From contig LRMT01000145.1 of NCBI GenBank assembly GCA_001725945.1, positions 1 through 64,000 of the forward strand: 64,000 nt of DNA, written 5' to 3'. Below the pieces are notes generated by a model, which was not told the origin of the DNA, did no database searches, and saw nothing but the letters and a program-made list of their open reading frames with translations. Both the position numbers and the translations under genes were made by a program. This DNA comes from Cupriavidus sp. UYMMa02A. Lineage in GTDB: Bacteria; Pseudomonadota; Gammaproteobacteria; Burkholderiales; Burkholderiaceae. Of this stretch, positions 1 to 9,868 are shown piece by piece. Each line of letters opens with the position of its first letter. Within the stretch, counting starts at the first letter, position 1.

Positions 1-374
1 CTGGCGATGTGCGATGCCACCGGCAACCGTGCCGACTGCGGCGCCCGTTGCGGCGCCCTTGCCGGCATCGCCGCTGATCGCGCCCACCACGGCACCGGCG
101 GCCGCACCACCGGCCGCTCCCCTCACCCGCTCACCGCCCGGCACGATGACCGGGACTGGCGAACTCGCGACACGGTGCGGATCAACGCCTGACTGCTGCC
201 TGGCCCAGACGTAGCACGCGCCATCGTCGCTGGCCTGCTGATGGGCCTACTGCCCTCTGGCTGGATAGCAATGGGCGCCTGCAAAAGGGCTTGAGCCCGT
301 GCCATGCCGGCCGTGCCCGACATCAGGGCGAATGCCGTGCATGCGGCAAGGGCGAAATTCTGACGATTGCCCAT
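1..374 (-). CDS. Glycine-zipper envelope protein, partial, frameshifted
   Basis: The ATG at 374 follows an AGGAG Shine-Dalgarno sequence and opens a signal peptide (hydrophobic FALAACTAFALMSGTAGMARA). After a frame change near 245-250 the minus strand reads QQASDDGACYVWARQQSGVD, then a run of small residues (GAAGGAAAGAVVGAISGDAG, then KGAATGAAVGTVAGGIA) that leaves the window. The Cys-containing YVWARQQSG stretch followed by Gly/Ala repeats is typical of glycine-zipper family envelope proteins, which insert in or associate with membranes; no specific function is known. The signal peptide and the zipper are in different frames, so one base is probably missing. The C-terminus lies outside the window. 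Confidence 0.6.
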
Positions 375-390
375 GAACTCTCCTGTTCAA

Positions 391-420
391 AGAAAAAATG
401 CCCGCCTGGAGGGGCGGGCA
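391..420 (-). terminator. Rho-independent terminator after the sensor kinase operon
   Basis: An 8-bp perfect stem (TGCCCGCC at 399-406 with GGCGGGCA at 413-420) and a 6-base loop is followed on the minus strand by TTTTTTCTTT. It lies between the kinase stop at 569 and the glycine-zipper start at 374, so it should end the kinase transcript. Confidence 0.8.
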
Positions 421-452
421 AACTGCGGGGTCATGCTTGGGGAAGTACCCAA

Positions 453-508
453 GACGGGTGCCACTCAGAACGAGCCGTCACCCGTCCCCGCAATGTTCGC
501 GGGACGGG
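453..508. other. Intergenic stretch with two mutually exclusive stems
   Basis: GACGGGTG (453-460) can pair with CACCCGTC (479-486). The overlapping CCCGTCCC (481-488) can instead pair with GGGACGGG (501-508), extended by two more pairs after a bulge. Both stems use 481-486, so only one can form. The stretch lies between the kinase stop and the terminator at 391-420 on the minus strand. It may be a 3'-UTR structure or part of a small RNA; it matches no riboswitch I know. Confidence 0.35.
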
Positions 509-568
509 GCAGCCATCACAATCATAGAAATTAGAAAAGGCGCTGGAGGAACGCTGCCGGCCATCCGC

Positions 569-3510
569 TCAATCGACGGGCAGGCGGTCGCACATCTGCC
601 GCAGGCACTGCGCGATGTAGCCAAGCTGGAACTCGATCTCGTCATCCCAGCCAGCCGCCTCCGCTACGTAGCCACGCAGGTCCTCGCACAACTCGGCCAG
701 TTGCGAGCGGCCGACCACCGCAAGCGTGCCCGAGATCCGGTGCAGCAGCCGTTCGAGCGGGCGCACGTCGCGCCGGGCCCGTATGGCGGCGCACTCGTCC
801 AGGTCCGCTCCGGTCTGCGCGCGGAATGCTTCGACATAGCTGGCAGGGACCACGGGCAGCTCGGGAAGCTCGTCGTCGGCTGGCGCTGGCGCGCCATCAT
901 CGGGCTGCATCGTGCCAGCCGGATCGCCGACGCCGGCGAGAACCGATGCAAGGGCGGCCAGGGACGCCGGCTTGGTGAGATAGCCGGTGAATCCCCGCGC
1001 GCGCCCGGCCTCGACATCTTCGGGCCGCGCGCTCGCACTCACCGCGTACACCGGCATCCGCATACCGGCTTGCTTCATTCTGCGAAGCAGGCCGAAACCA
1101 TCCATGACCGGCATGTCCAGGTCCGTCAGGACCGCGTCCACATCGTGCTTCGATAGCGCTGCCATGGCCTCGCTGCCGTCGCCCGCTTCCACGACGCTGG
1201 CGCCCAGCGCGCGAAGCTGGTCACGCAGCAGATTCCTGTTCAGCAGGTTGTCTTCGGCAATCAGCACGCAAAGGCCCCCAAGCGGCGCCGGCAAACGCAC
1301 TGGCGTGGCGACCGGGACAAGGCTGTCGCCAGGCTGCCCGGGCGCTGCACTTTTGTCATGACCGCCCGCGCGGCGGCGTGAATTCCGGACAAACTAAAGG
1401 CGCAGACCTCGCGCCCGCCGTCGTGCCGCCCCGTGCCCGCAAGAGGACCCAATGGCTTCAGCCAGACGATCGAGGCCGGTTTTGGCCACCAGGCAAGAAC
1501 CTGCCCGGGGTCGAATTCCTCGGTCACCAGCAGGCAGTCATAGCGCTCCGGATCCACGGACTCGTCCATGCCTGAACGGGCGGAGGGCGGACACGGTCCC
1601 CACTCGAACTGGTTCAGCAGCCCTTCCAGGCACTCCGGCTCGCGCGACAGGATGAGCGTCCGGTTCGGCGGCAGATGCAGGCGCGGCGGCGGCGCGGCGC
1701 AGACACGCAGCGGCAAGCGCACCGTGACCCGTGTGCCCACACCCGGTATGCTGTCGAGCGCGATGCGGCCCTTCATCCGTGCCACCAGCCCCAGGCAGAT
1801 CGACAGGCCAAGCCCGGTCCCGCGGGCCTGGCCGACACGATGGTCATCGACCTGGGAGAAAGGCTGGAAGAGCCGGTCCTTGTATGCGTCGGGAATTCCC
1901 ATGCCGGTGTCGGAGACGATGATCTCCAGGTTCTCGTCCACCCACTGCGCGCGCAATACGACCTTGCCGACCTGCGTGAACTTGAACGCATTGCCGAGCA
2001 GGTTGCTGACGATCTGGGTCAGGCGTACCGGGTCGAGATGAAGCCGCGCGGGAATGTCCTTGCCATACACCGCAACGAAGCTCAACTTGCGTTGCACCGC
2101 GAGCGGCGCGTGCGAGATCGCGATCCGGCCGAGAAGTTCGGCGACGCAGACAGGTTCCTCGGCGATGCTGAAGGCCCCCACGTCGATGCGGGAGAAATCA
2201 AGCACGTCATTGACGATCTGCAGCAGCCCGTCGGCCGACACCTGCATCGCGTTCACCCTCGCCCGCTGCTCCGGCTCCAGCGTTCCCATCGCAACCAGCT
2301 CCATATTGCCAAGGAGCGAGGCGAGCGGCGTGCGTATCTCGTGGCTCATTGACGCAAAGAATGCCACTCTGGCCTTGGCGGCCTCGTCGCTCGCGCGCTT
2401 TGCCTCGTGCAGCAGCCGCTGGGCCCGTGCGGCCTCGGCATAGGTTCCAGTCAGGAAGCGATAGTTCCAGTAGCGGTACATCGCAAGCAGCAGGGCAATC
2501 AGCGCGGCGGCGACCGCGCCGATGACGACCAGCTCCTCGCTCATCTCCTGCAACTGATGTCCTACCGGGAGCGCGAAAACCAGATGCCCGAAATCCGCCA
2601 CCAGCGGCGGGCGGCGCAGTGCCCAGCCATAGTCCGGCACCCAGTGGAACAGACCGTCCGGCAGCGCTTCGAGCCGGGCGTCCAGACGCTGTACGCCGGA
2701 GCGCGCGCCCGTCGCAACCAGCGGCGTGCCGCGGCTGTCCAGGACAATCGGCTCCGGAATCGACAGGTTCGGTCCGGCAGGCCGCAGCAACGCCTGCAGC
2801 GGAATCCGCGTGAGGACGATGGCGTAGAGCGCGTCTCCCTTCGCGACCAGCGATGCGCCGACCATCTCGGGGCCCGTTCCCGCCGCCCCTGCCGGGATCC
2901 CCTGCCAGATGACGCGTTTTTCCCTGGCGGCCTGCAGGAGGTCCAGGTCGCGGCTCCGGAAGCCTTCCAGCACCGTACGGATGATCGCCGATGACGGCAT
3001 CAGCGGCGGCGCCGGTCGTGTGCCAGTCCCCGATGGGTCTTCCGCCTCGTAGCGATATGTCGCGCCGCTGGCAATCGAAATCATCTCGATCGACGGCCTC
3101 TGGCTCGCGGCCGTCAGCGTGCGGACCGACTGGTCGCAACTCTGCTGCAGCACATCGTCGGGCGCGGAAGCGGGTGACACCTGCTTGCAAACATTGACGG
3201 CCAGCCGGCCCGGCGAGAGCGGGAGCCTGCCATTGGCACGCAGCTCCAGAATCAGGTTCGTCGCGGTAAGGGTGCTCCGGCGTTCCAGGATGGCATCGAC
3301 AACGCCTTGTTCATACAGCCGCGCAACCTGTTCCTGCGCGCGCAGGGAGCGATTCAGGCGGACCAGCACGGTTGCCGACGCGACTGCCATGACGAGCAGC
3401 GACAGCAACAGGATCACCATCGAGAACACGCGGCGCTCCCGCTGCAGGTTCCGTTCGACTGCGTGGAGATCGGGTGACTGCGGCGGGCTCGACGCCTGCG
3501 TGCTCATCAT
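569..3510 (-). CDS. BvgS/EvgS-like hybrid sensor kinase (HK-REC-HPt), frameshifted
   Basis: Inner-membrane phosphorelay kinase of about 980 residues. From the start MMSTQASS, membrane segments lie at about 30-51 and 327-345 and enclose a periplasmic sensor region of about 275 residues unlike any domain I can name. A dimerisation box with phospho-His follows (FFASMSHEIRTPLA, H390), then the ATPase N and G boxes (GNAFKFTQ, DTGMGIP, GTGLGL). A receiver follows (CVLIAEDN, VLTDLDMPVMDG, LTKP), then an HPt domain (RLLHRISGTLAVVG). The receiver and HPt are in another frame, with the shift near 1300-1370. I chose the ATG at 3510 because it overlaps the expected regulator stop (see the next gene). The partner is the LuxR-type regulator immediately upstream. 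Confidence 0.85.
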
Positions 3511-4159
3511 GAAAACCGTTGTCGCGCGCGTACGTGACCAGGTCTGCATTGCTGGAGATGTTCAGCTTGCGCATGGCGGAGCGCTTCTGCGTCGCGACAG
3601 TTGCCGGCGATCGATGGAGATACCCGGCAATTTCCGTGAGCGTACTGCCGGTCGCGAACATGCGCACGACCTCGATCTCCTTCGGGGACAGCGCGGTCGT
3701 GCCGCCACCGGGCAGCCCACCGGTGCCTGCCATCAGTGCCGCGATCGCCGGCGAAAGGCGCGAGCCGCGGCCGCCGGATAGTGCGTCGAGGCAGATCTGC
3801 CTCAGCACGGGCGGCGCTTCGTTCTTGCCCACGATGGCCGCGACGCCTGCCTCCTTGATGCGTGTGAGCAAGCCGCCATTAGTCAACATCGTGAAAACAA
3901 CGATCGGCGTTCCGGGGCTGAGCTGCCTGAGCCGCTGAATCAGTCGAAGTCCGTCGTCATTGCCCTGGGAACGCTCCATCGTAAAATCCGTCACGATGAG
4001 ATCAGGTCGATTTGTTTCCAGCGCCGCGAAGAGTTCCTTTCCTGATGAGCACGTTGCAGAAACCTGGAAATTTGGGACCTCGCTCAAGGTGCTCTTGACG
4101 GCGAGCTGAATCACCGGGTGATCGTCCGCGATCACGACGGAGATGGTACGTGGTGGCAT
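3507..4159 (-). CDS. NarL/BvgA-family response regulator
   Basis: Receiver domain with acidic pair D12/D13, phospho-acceptor D58 (DLIVTDFTMERS) and a conserved Lys (VGKNEAPP), then a LuxR-type helix-turn-helix (LSPKEIEVVRMFATGSTLTE, HRSPATVATQKRSAMRKL). Start ATG at 4159 (MPPRTISVV); the ribosome site is weak. As written the frame runs on to 3311 through the kinase start, giving about 65 atypical residues. The family normally ends just after the DNGF-like sequence. One extra T in the TTTT run at 3512-3515 would give a TGA at 3507-3509 overlapping the kinase ATG, the usual BvgA/BvgS arrangement. I therefore end the gene at 3507. It is the cognate regulator of the hybrid kinase; its targets are unknown. 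Confidence 0.85.
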
Positions 4160-4605
4160 GCGCTTTCTTTCTCTACACTCCAGATCAGTCCTGAGAACGC
4201 ACCCTCTTGCTACGCAGTGAATGCGTCCTTCCAAGGCAGGCCGACCTCGATACGTCCCGCGGCTCGTGCAGATGACCTGGCGGCGGCTTGGCCAGCGGCC
4301 TTGACCAGACTGCATAGGGCTCCAGAGTCTACCAACTTGCCATCATGCCAATTTGATAATACGGGACAAACATTTGACCGATCGTCCCACTCGCAGCCGC
4401 GAACGCCGGCGTACTTCAGCAGCCCGTCAAGGCCAACGTCTTCCCTGTCACGTCGGCCGTTCATGCGATGTATTGACCAGCATATCCAGCAAAGCGCGCT
4501 TCAGTACTTTCCCGCTCGATGTCATCGGCAGGGCATCCACTCTACGTTCACAAACATGGCGCTCTCGGATTGAGGTTAATCGGTGAATGCGATGCCGTAT
4601 GCCCG
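4160..4605. other. Long intergenic region upstream of the response regulator
   Basis: About 445 bases without an intact gene. It contains the acyl-CoA synthetase remnant described separately and an AT-richer stretch at 4340-4385, which should hold the regulator promoter; I could not pick a convincing -35/-10 pair. An imperfect inverted repeat GGGAC...GTCCC lies near 4363-4388. Confidence 0.4.
4448..4560 (-). pseudogene. C-terminal remnant of an AMP-forming acyl-CoA synthetase
   Basis: The minus strand reads DALPMTSSGKVLKRALLDML and then ends at a TGA (4448-4450). The P-x-T-x-x-G-K-x-x-(K/R) pattern carries the catalytic Lys of the mobile C-terminal domain in acyl-CoA synthetases. Just upstream, ATGTTTGTGAACGTAGAGTG reads MFVNVEW in another frame, as this family often does before the motif, so a shift also lies here. 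The rest of the roughly 500-residue enzyme is missing; the next gene upstream ends at 4606. It looks like the relic of a deleted ligase gene at the end of the alicyclic-acid operon. Confidence 0.6.
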
Positions 4606-5651
4606 CTAGAAGCCAACGACCGTACGCCCTGTCGCCCGCCCTGCCAGCATTCGCTCAATGCGAGCTGGCAGTTGGTCAAGCGCGACGACCTCCGCGCTCT
4701 TGCCCAGATGCGCAGGCTTCAAGTCGGTGGCAAGGCGCTGCCACAGCGGCACGCCCAGGTCGCCATAGAAGCTGACGTTGACACCAATCAGCCGGATGCC
4801 GCGCAAGATGAAGGGCAGCACGGACGTGACCAGGTCGTTGCCGCCGGCGTTGCCCACGCTGGCAATCACCCCTCGCGGCTGTACCGTGCGGGTGAGCCAG
4901 GCCAGTTGCCCGCCGCCCACGCTATCGACGGCGCCGCTCCAGCGTGAGCGTTCGAGCGGCTTCGCGCCGTTTTCGATGCTGCCGCTGCGAATCACTTCTG
5001 CGGCACCGAGGCGCCGTAGCATGTCATCGTGATCCGCCTTGCCGGACATTGCCGAGACGCGATACCCGAGCCCGCCGAGCATAGCCACTGCCATGCTTCC
5101 CACGCCGCCGGTTGCGCCGTTGACCAGGACGCTGCCGGCTCTGGTTTCAGGCCATTCTCCTGCAGCAGATGTATCGCGAGCGCCGCGGTGAAGCCGGCTA
5201 CCCCAAGAGCGGCGGCCTCCAGCAGGTTCAGCCCAGACGGAACTGGCATCACGCGTTCAGCGCGCAGCCGCACGTACTCCGAGAAGCCGCCGTCCTCGTC
5301 AACGCCAAGCCCGCCCGCATAGGCCATGACAGCATCGCCGGGCCGAAAGCGGGAGTCGCTGGAGGCGACCACAACACCGGTGACATCGCTGCCGCCGACA
5401 CGGGGAAAATGGCGGATCACGTTGCCATGGTCGGTGGTCGCCAGCGCGTCCTTGTAGTTGAGGCCGGCGTAGGCCGAACGCACGACGACTTCGCCAGGCG
5501 TGAGCTCGTCCAGCGACACGTTGGTGACGCCGGCCTGGACCCGCTCGCCGCGGACGATCCGAAATGCCTTGAAGGACAACGGTACAGCCGTGGAAAAGGT
5601 GCCCTCGGCGCGCCCCTCTGCGCGGTCCCTGACGATCATATTGTCTGGCAT
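4606..5651 (-). CDS. YhdH/AcuI-type MDR oxidoreductase (enoyl-CoA reductase-like), frameshifted
   Basis: Zinc-free medium-chain dehydrogenase/reductase of about 348 residues. The N-terminal part has GERVQAG, SAYAGLNYKDALATTDHGNV and FPRVGGSDVTGVVVASSD; the Rossmann part has VLVNGATGGVGSMAVAML, and the end is GRTVVGF. AcuI and YhdH reduce acryloyl-CoA or related enoyl compounds with NADPH; the substrate here is unknown. The frame changes near 5130, where GGG instead of GG would restore LKPEPAGSVLVNGATGG. Start ATG 5651 lies two bases past the stop of the racemase-like gene, so the two are cotranscribed. It may saturate an enoyl-CoA made by the neighbouring acyl-CoA enzymes. Confidence 0.8.
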
Positions 5652-5653
5652 GG

Positions 5654-6790
5654 TCAGGCTCCGATGATGTGGCGCCATTGCCCGGTCTCGGCGCCGCCCA
5701 GCCAGGCATGCAGCGCCGCCAGCGCGCCCGCTTCGCTTGGCGCCGCAGGAGAGCTCGGCAGCTCCGCGCGTGTGCGCGAGAACTTCGGCGCAGGCGCCGG
5801 CTGGATAACCCCGTCGACCTCTACAAAGGTTCCGCGTGCCTTCAGGTGTGGATGCTGCGGCGCCTCATCGAGCGTCAGCACCGGAGCGAAGCACGCATCG
5901 GTGCCCTCCAGCAGTTCGCACCACTCGTCCCTCGTCCTGGTGCGGAACCGTTCGGCGATCAGCCCCCTTGCACGCTCCCAGCCGTCGCGGTCGTCTTGCG
6001 GCGGGAACGTGGCGGGATCAAGGTCAAGCCGCATCAGCAGCTCCTGGTGGAACTTGCCTTCGATGGGGGCCACAGACACCCATTTGCCATCGGCGCATGG
6101 ATAGACGTCATAGAAGTAGGCGCCAGCGTCCAACACGTTGGTACCGCGTTCGCCCAGCAACCCCGCCATATGCATGCCAATGGTCGATGCCGCCAGCGCG
6201 GCGGTGCCATCCACGATCGCGGCGTCGACCACCTGCCCCTGCCCGGATTGCCGGGCTTCGAGAATGCCGGCCAGCATGCCAAGCGCAAGGTAGAGGCCGC
6301 CACCGCCAAAATCTCCCACCAGGTTCAACGGCGGCGTAGGAGGCTGGCCCTGCCGGCCGATCTTGTCCAGCACCCCGGTCAACGCGATGTAGTTGAGGTC
6401 ATGGCCCGCAGCCTGGGCCAACGGCCCATCCTGCCCCCAGCCGGTCATGCGCCCGTACACCAGGCGTGGATTGCGCGCGAGGCACACCTCGGGTCCAAGC
6501 CCCATCCGTTCGGCCACGCCGGGACGGAAGCCTTCGATCAGGCCATCGGCTTCCTCGACCAGCCGCAGCACAAGCTCCCTGGCGTCGGCCTGTTTCAGGT
6601 CGAGCGCGATGACCTGCCGGTTGCGCAGCAGCAGGTCATACTGCAGCGGACGTTTCAGGCCGAGGCCGCTTGGCTCGCGCCGTTCGATGCGCAGCACCGT
6701 CGCGCCGAGATCGGCCAGCGCCATGGCCGCCATCGGGCCGGGGCCAATGCCGGCGAGTTCAACGATCTTGATTCCCTTCAATGGACCCAT
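5654..6790 (-). CDS. Alpha-methylacyl-CoA racemase (CaiB/BaiF superfamily)
   Basis: 378 residues, the usual length for AMACR/Mcr. The motif AAGHDLNYIALTGVLDKIG is diagnostic of this branch and holds the catalytic His; the catalytic Asp is in NLVGDFGGGG. AMACR enzymes interconvert R- and S-2-methylacyl-CoA thioesters so that S-specific acyl-CoA dehydrogenases can act. This points to methyl-branched substrates in this operon. The reading frame is intact. It lies between the PaaI-like thioesterase and the MDR reductase on the same strand. Confidence 0.88.
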   Translation of the reverse strand: MGPLKGIKIVELAGIGPGPMAAMALADLGATVLRIERREPSGLGLKRPLQYDLLLRNRQVIALDLKQADARELVLRLVEEADGLIEGFRPGVAERMGLGPEVCLARNPRLVYGRMTGWGQDGPLAQAAGHDLNYIALTGVLDKIGRQGQPPTPPLNLVGDFGGGGLYLALGMLAGILEARQSGQGQVVDAAIVDGTAALAASTIGMHMAGLLGERGTNVLDAGAYFYDVYPCADGKWVSVAPIEGKFHQELLMRLDLDPATFPPQDDRDGWERARGLIAERFRTRTRDEWCELLEGTDACFAPVLTLDEAPQHPHLKARGTFVEVDGVIQPAPAPKFSRTRAELPSSPAAPSEAGALAALHAWLGGAETGQWRHIIGA

Positions 6791-6873
6791 TGCGGTCTCC
6801 GGTTCGTTGGCATAACGGTAGGCTGTGCCGTACGAGAGTTCAGTATCAGCGGGGGCGCCAGGGCATGCCGGCT

Positions 6874-7284
6874 TCAGTTCGCAGGCTTCGCTCCGACGAA
6901 ATACAATCCCCGGCCGCTAGCTACCATGCGTCCGGACATGTCGTACACGCGCGCCGCGGCCGTTGCCACGGTGCCGCCGATATGGACGATGCCGGCGTCT
7001 ACGCGCAGATCCCCCGGCGCGGCCACGCGGTGATAGTCGACATGCAGGTCGAGCGTGGGCACCGCCCGCCCCAGGCTGGCCGCAACCGCGTAGTCGCCCG
7101 CGCCGTCAATCAGCGTTGCCAGGATGCCGCCGTGCGTGGACCGCCGCTCCGGGCTCGATACCAGTTCCTCACGCCACTTCACGGTCAGGCTGACCGAGTC
7201 ATCCCCGACCGCCTGCACTGTCATGCCGAGCCAGCGGTTCAGCGGCGACCGGTCGACGATCGCCTGCATTTCAGTCATGTTCAT
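6874..7284 (-). CDS. PaaI-type hotdog acyl-CoA thioesterase
   Basis: 136 residues. The hotdog signature is STHGGILATLIDGAGDYAVA, followed by LDLHVDYHRVAAPGDLRVDA. Proteins of this group hydrolyse aryl- or acyl-CoA thioesters in the cytoplasm and often free CoA during ring degradation. Start ATG 7284 follows an AGGAG site. It lies between a Bug receptor and the racemase-like gene on the minus strand. The substrate cannot be read from the sequence. Confidence 0.82.
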   Translation of the reverse strand: MNMTEMQAIVDRSPLNRWLGMTVQAVGDDSVSLTVKWREELVSSPERRSTHGGILATLIDGAGDYAVAASLGRAVPTLDLHVDYHRVAAPGDLRVDAGIVHIGGTVATAAARVYDMSGRMVASGRGLYFVGAKPAN

Positions 7285-7401
7285 CGCAATCTCCTGTTAT
7301 GCATCGAGGCATGCACGTTCTTGCGCTCACTCGTGCAGCGTAGGGTGGCCATGCGCCCCAAGCCATGCCTCTGTGCCTGTCGTTTTCCGTAGCGTCGCGA
7401 C

Positions 7402-8397
7402 TCAGTCGAGCTTGACCTTGGCTTGCTTGATGAGCTTTGCCCAGCGCGCCTGTTCCGACTTCAGGAAGCTGCCGTACTGTTCAGGCGTGGCGTACCTGAC
7501 TTCCGCGCTCTGCGCACTGAAGCCGGCTTGCAGATCCTTCTCGCCCAGCGCAGCACGCAATGCGGCGCTCAGCTTCCGGATGATCTCGGGCGGCGTGCCC
7601 GCCGGGGCCATGATGCCGGACCAGCGCCCAGCTCAAGGCCTTTGGCCACGGTCTCGTCCAGCGTCGGCACGTCGGGCAGCGATGGCAGCCGCTTCAGGCT
7701 GCCTACCGCGAGCGGTCGTACGCGCTTGTCGCGGATCATGGGCATGACACCCGCGGAAGTACCCATATAGATCTGCACCTGCCCGCCCATCAGGTCAGTC
7801 ACGCCGGCGCTTCGCCACGATAGGGCACGTGCGTGCCGTGGGCGCCAATGGCGTCCTCGAACATCAGCATCGACAGGTGCGTGATGTTGCCGTTTCCCGC
7901 GGATCCATAGTTGAGCTGACCGGGCCGGCTTTTCAGCGACGTCACCACGTCGTTGACGTTGCGCACCGGCGCAATCGGATTCGAAACAGCACGATGGGCT
8001 GGTTGGCAGCAAGCCCTACCGGCGTCAGATCCTTCTGCGCGTCATAGCCCAGCTTCGCGTATAGCGATGGACTGAGGATGACGGACGACGTGTTGTAGAG
8101 CAGCGTGTAGCCGTCTGCCGGCGCCTTGGCGACGGTTTCGGCAGCGATGTTGCCGTTGGCGCCCGGCCTGTTGTCGACGATCACCGCCTTGCCCAGGTGG
8201 TCCCCCATCTTCTGGGCGATGACGCGAGCCAGCACATCCGTGCCGCCGCCCGCGGAGAAGCCCAGTACCAGGCGGATGGGCCGGTCCGGATAGTCCGCGC
8301 GCGCCAGCGGTGAGGCAACAAGGCCCAGCACGCTCGCGATCACCACAAGAACTCTGCCGCCGAATGCTGTCGGCGTGCGCTTGTCGTTCGAATTCAC
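7402..8397 (-). CDS. Bug-family (TctC-type) periplasmic solute receptor, multiply frameshifted
   Basis: The GTG at 8397 is preferred because AAGGAG lies seven bases upstream. A signal peptide follows (VLVVIASVLGLVASPLARA), then YPDRPIRLVLGFSAGGGTDV and GKAVIVDNRPGANGNIAAET, both typical of tripartite tricarboxylate receptors. Later parts (NYGSAGNGNITHL, HGTHVPYRGEAPA, TDLMGGQVQIYMG, then GTPPEIIRKLSAALRAAL to VKLD) lie in changing frames, with shifts near 7980, 7800 and 7625. No TctA/TctB membrane genes are nearby, as is common for Bug proteins. It probably binds an organic acid degraded by the surrounding operon. Confidence 0.8.
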
Positions 8398-8516
8398 AGC
8401 AGTCTCCTTGGTAGCGTGACAAAATGGGCGTCCGGTGCGGCGCAAGTCGTAACCCGCAACCGGTAGCCCATAAGTCGCCCCATTTTTTTGTAGTTGGGAG
8501 GGATTGACCGCGCGCG

Positions 8517-9282
8517 TCAGCCCGCCATCGTCAGGCCGCCGGACACTGACAGCACCTGGCCGGTGATGAACGCCGCGTCTCGGACGCCAGGAAGCACACC
8601 GCGCCGACGACATCATCAGGCTGGCCCAGTCGGCCGAACGGAATCGCCTTTTCCAGTGCGCCACGCAGCTTGTCGCCGCTCTCGCCGATGCCGGCGAAGT
8701 CACGGAAAAGCGCTGTGTCCGTAGGACCCGGGCAGACCACGTTGACGTTGATCTTCTTGCGTGCCAGCTCGCGCGCCAGGGTCTTGGTGAAGGCGATGAC
8801 ACCGCCCTTGCAAGCGGAATAGACCGACTCGCCGGACGACCCCACCCTGCCCGCATCCGAGGCGATATTGACGATTCGGCCACTGCCTCGCGCCGACATG
8901 CCCTTGACCACGGCATGGTGCAGGTTCAATGGGCCCACCAGGTTGATCGCAATGATCTTCTGCCACAGATCCGGCGTGGTATCGACGAAACGGGCAGCGA
9001 AGTCCCAGCCCGCGTTGTTGACCAGCACGTCGACCGGGCCGAGTTCCGACTCAACCGCAGCCACGGCCGCAATGACGCGGGCGTGTCAGTGATGTCGACC
9101 GCAAAGGCGCGCGCCTGCCCTCCTTGTTCGCGGATGTCCCGTGCCACTTGCCCAGCGGCTTGCTCGTTCAGATCGAACACGGCGACGATGGCATTTTCCG
9201 CGGCAAAACGCTTGCACAGCGCCGCGCCGATGCCACCCGCACCACCCGTGACGATGACAACCTTGTCCTTCAGACCGTTCAT
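8517..9282 (-). CDS. badH: BadH-like 2-hydroxycyclohexanecarboxyl-CoA dehydrogenase, frameshifted
   Basis: Short-chain dehydrogenase of about 255 residues. It has the NAD site GGAGGIGAALCKRFA, the NNAGWD variant of the NNAG motif, and the active site SVYSACKGG (Tyr and Lys). The tail is ITGQVLSVSGGLTMAG. From memory of Rhodopseudomonas palustris BadH, NNAGWD, RIVNIASDA.RVGSSGE and the SVSGGLTM tail agree closely. BadH oxidises 2-hydroxycyclohexanecarboxyl-CoA to the 2-keto form, the substrate of BadI, and a BadI gene lies at 12.5 kb. Shifts lie near 9080 (a missing G restores VIAAVAAVESELG) and 8578. Start ATG 9282 has AAGGAG upstream. Confidence 0.85.
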
Positions 9283-9346
9283 GACAAAACTCCTTGATGC
9301 AGGGATTGAGAGGGGCCGAGGCCAACTCATGCGGGAGAGGAATGGC

Positions 9347-9822
9347 TTATTGAGCGGCGCGGCACTTGATCATGCGCAGCGGCGTGTACACCAGCAGTTC
9401 AGTACCGTCCTGCTTGAGCACGCGGTTGCGCGTACGCACCAGCCGCGCCCGGCCGGCTTTGGACAGGCGGGCCTCGACGACTTCGCATTCCACATGCACG
9501 TGTCGCCGGCGAACGCGGGATTCTTGATGTCCAGCTCCATCCCCAGGAAGGCATAGCCAGTCTTCTGCATCGTGGCCTGGGCCAGCAAGCCCTCGGCGAA
9601 GCAATACACCAGCGAGCCCGGCGCGAGGCGGCCCTTGATGTCGGACTCGTGACGCAGGAACTCCATATCGGTGAACAGCACCTCGGTCATGTGGATCACG
9701 TTGATGAAATTGCAGATGTCGGCGTCCTGGATGGTGCGGCCAATGGTCTTGAACTTGCGGCCGACCGGAAGATCCTCGAAGCACATGCCGAGGCCGACGG
9801 TGTCAATTTTTTCATTGCTCAT
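9347..9822 (-). CDS. MaoC-like enoyl-CoA hydratase, frameshifted
   Basis: About 158 residues of a single MaoC/hotdog domain: FEDLPVGRKFKTIGRTIQDA, then DICNFINVIHMTEVLFTDME, SLVYCFAEGLL and a C-terminal strand set HVHVECEVVEARLSKAGRAR. The family's hydratase Asp/His pair is less clear than in R-specific PhaJ, so a non-catalytic or altered role is possible. The frame changes near 9502; one extra C restores it. Start ATG 9822 follows AAAAGGAAA. It lies between acyl-CoA dehydrogenase and BadH genes, the slot of the cyclohex-1-ene-1-carboxyl-CoA hydratase step. No BadK gene is seen, so I infer it may serve that step. Confidence 0.7.
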
Positions 9823-9868
9823 GGCGATTTCCTTTTCGGGTGAGAGTGACCGGGACGGGGCGGCCTGC

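Noticed and set aside
430-510. Cyclic-di-GMP or other known riboswitch
   Set aside because: The stems do not match any aptamer core I know, and the stretch is downstream of a stop codon.
4210-4464. Minus-strand reading frame of 84 codons
   Set aside because: It overlaps the end of the synthetase remnant in another frame and shows no recognisable motif.
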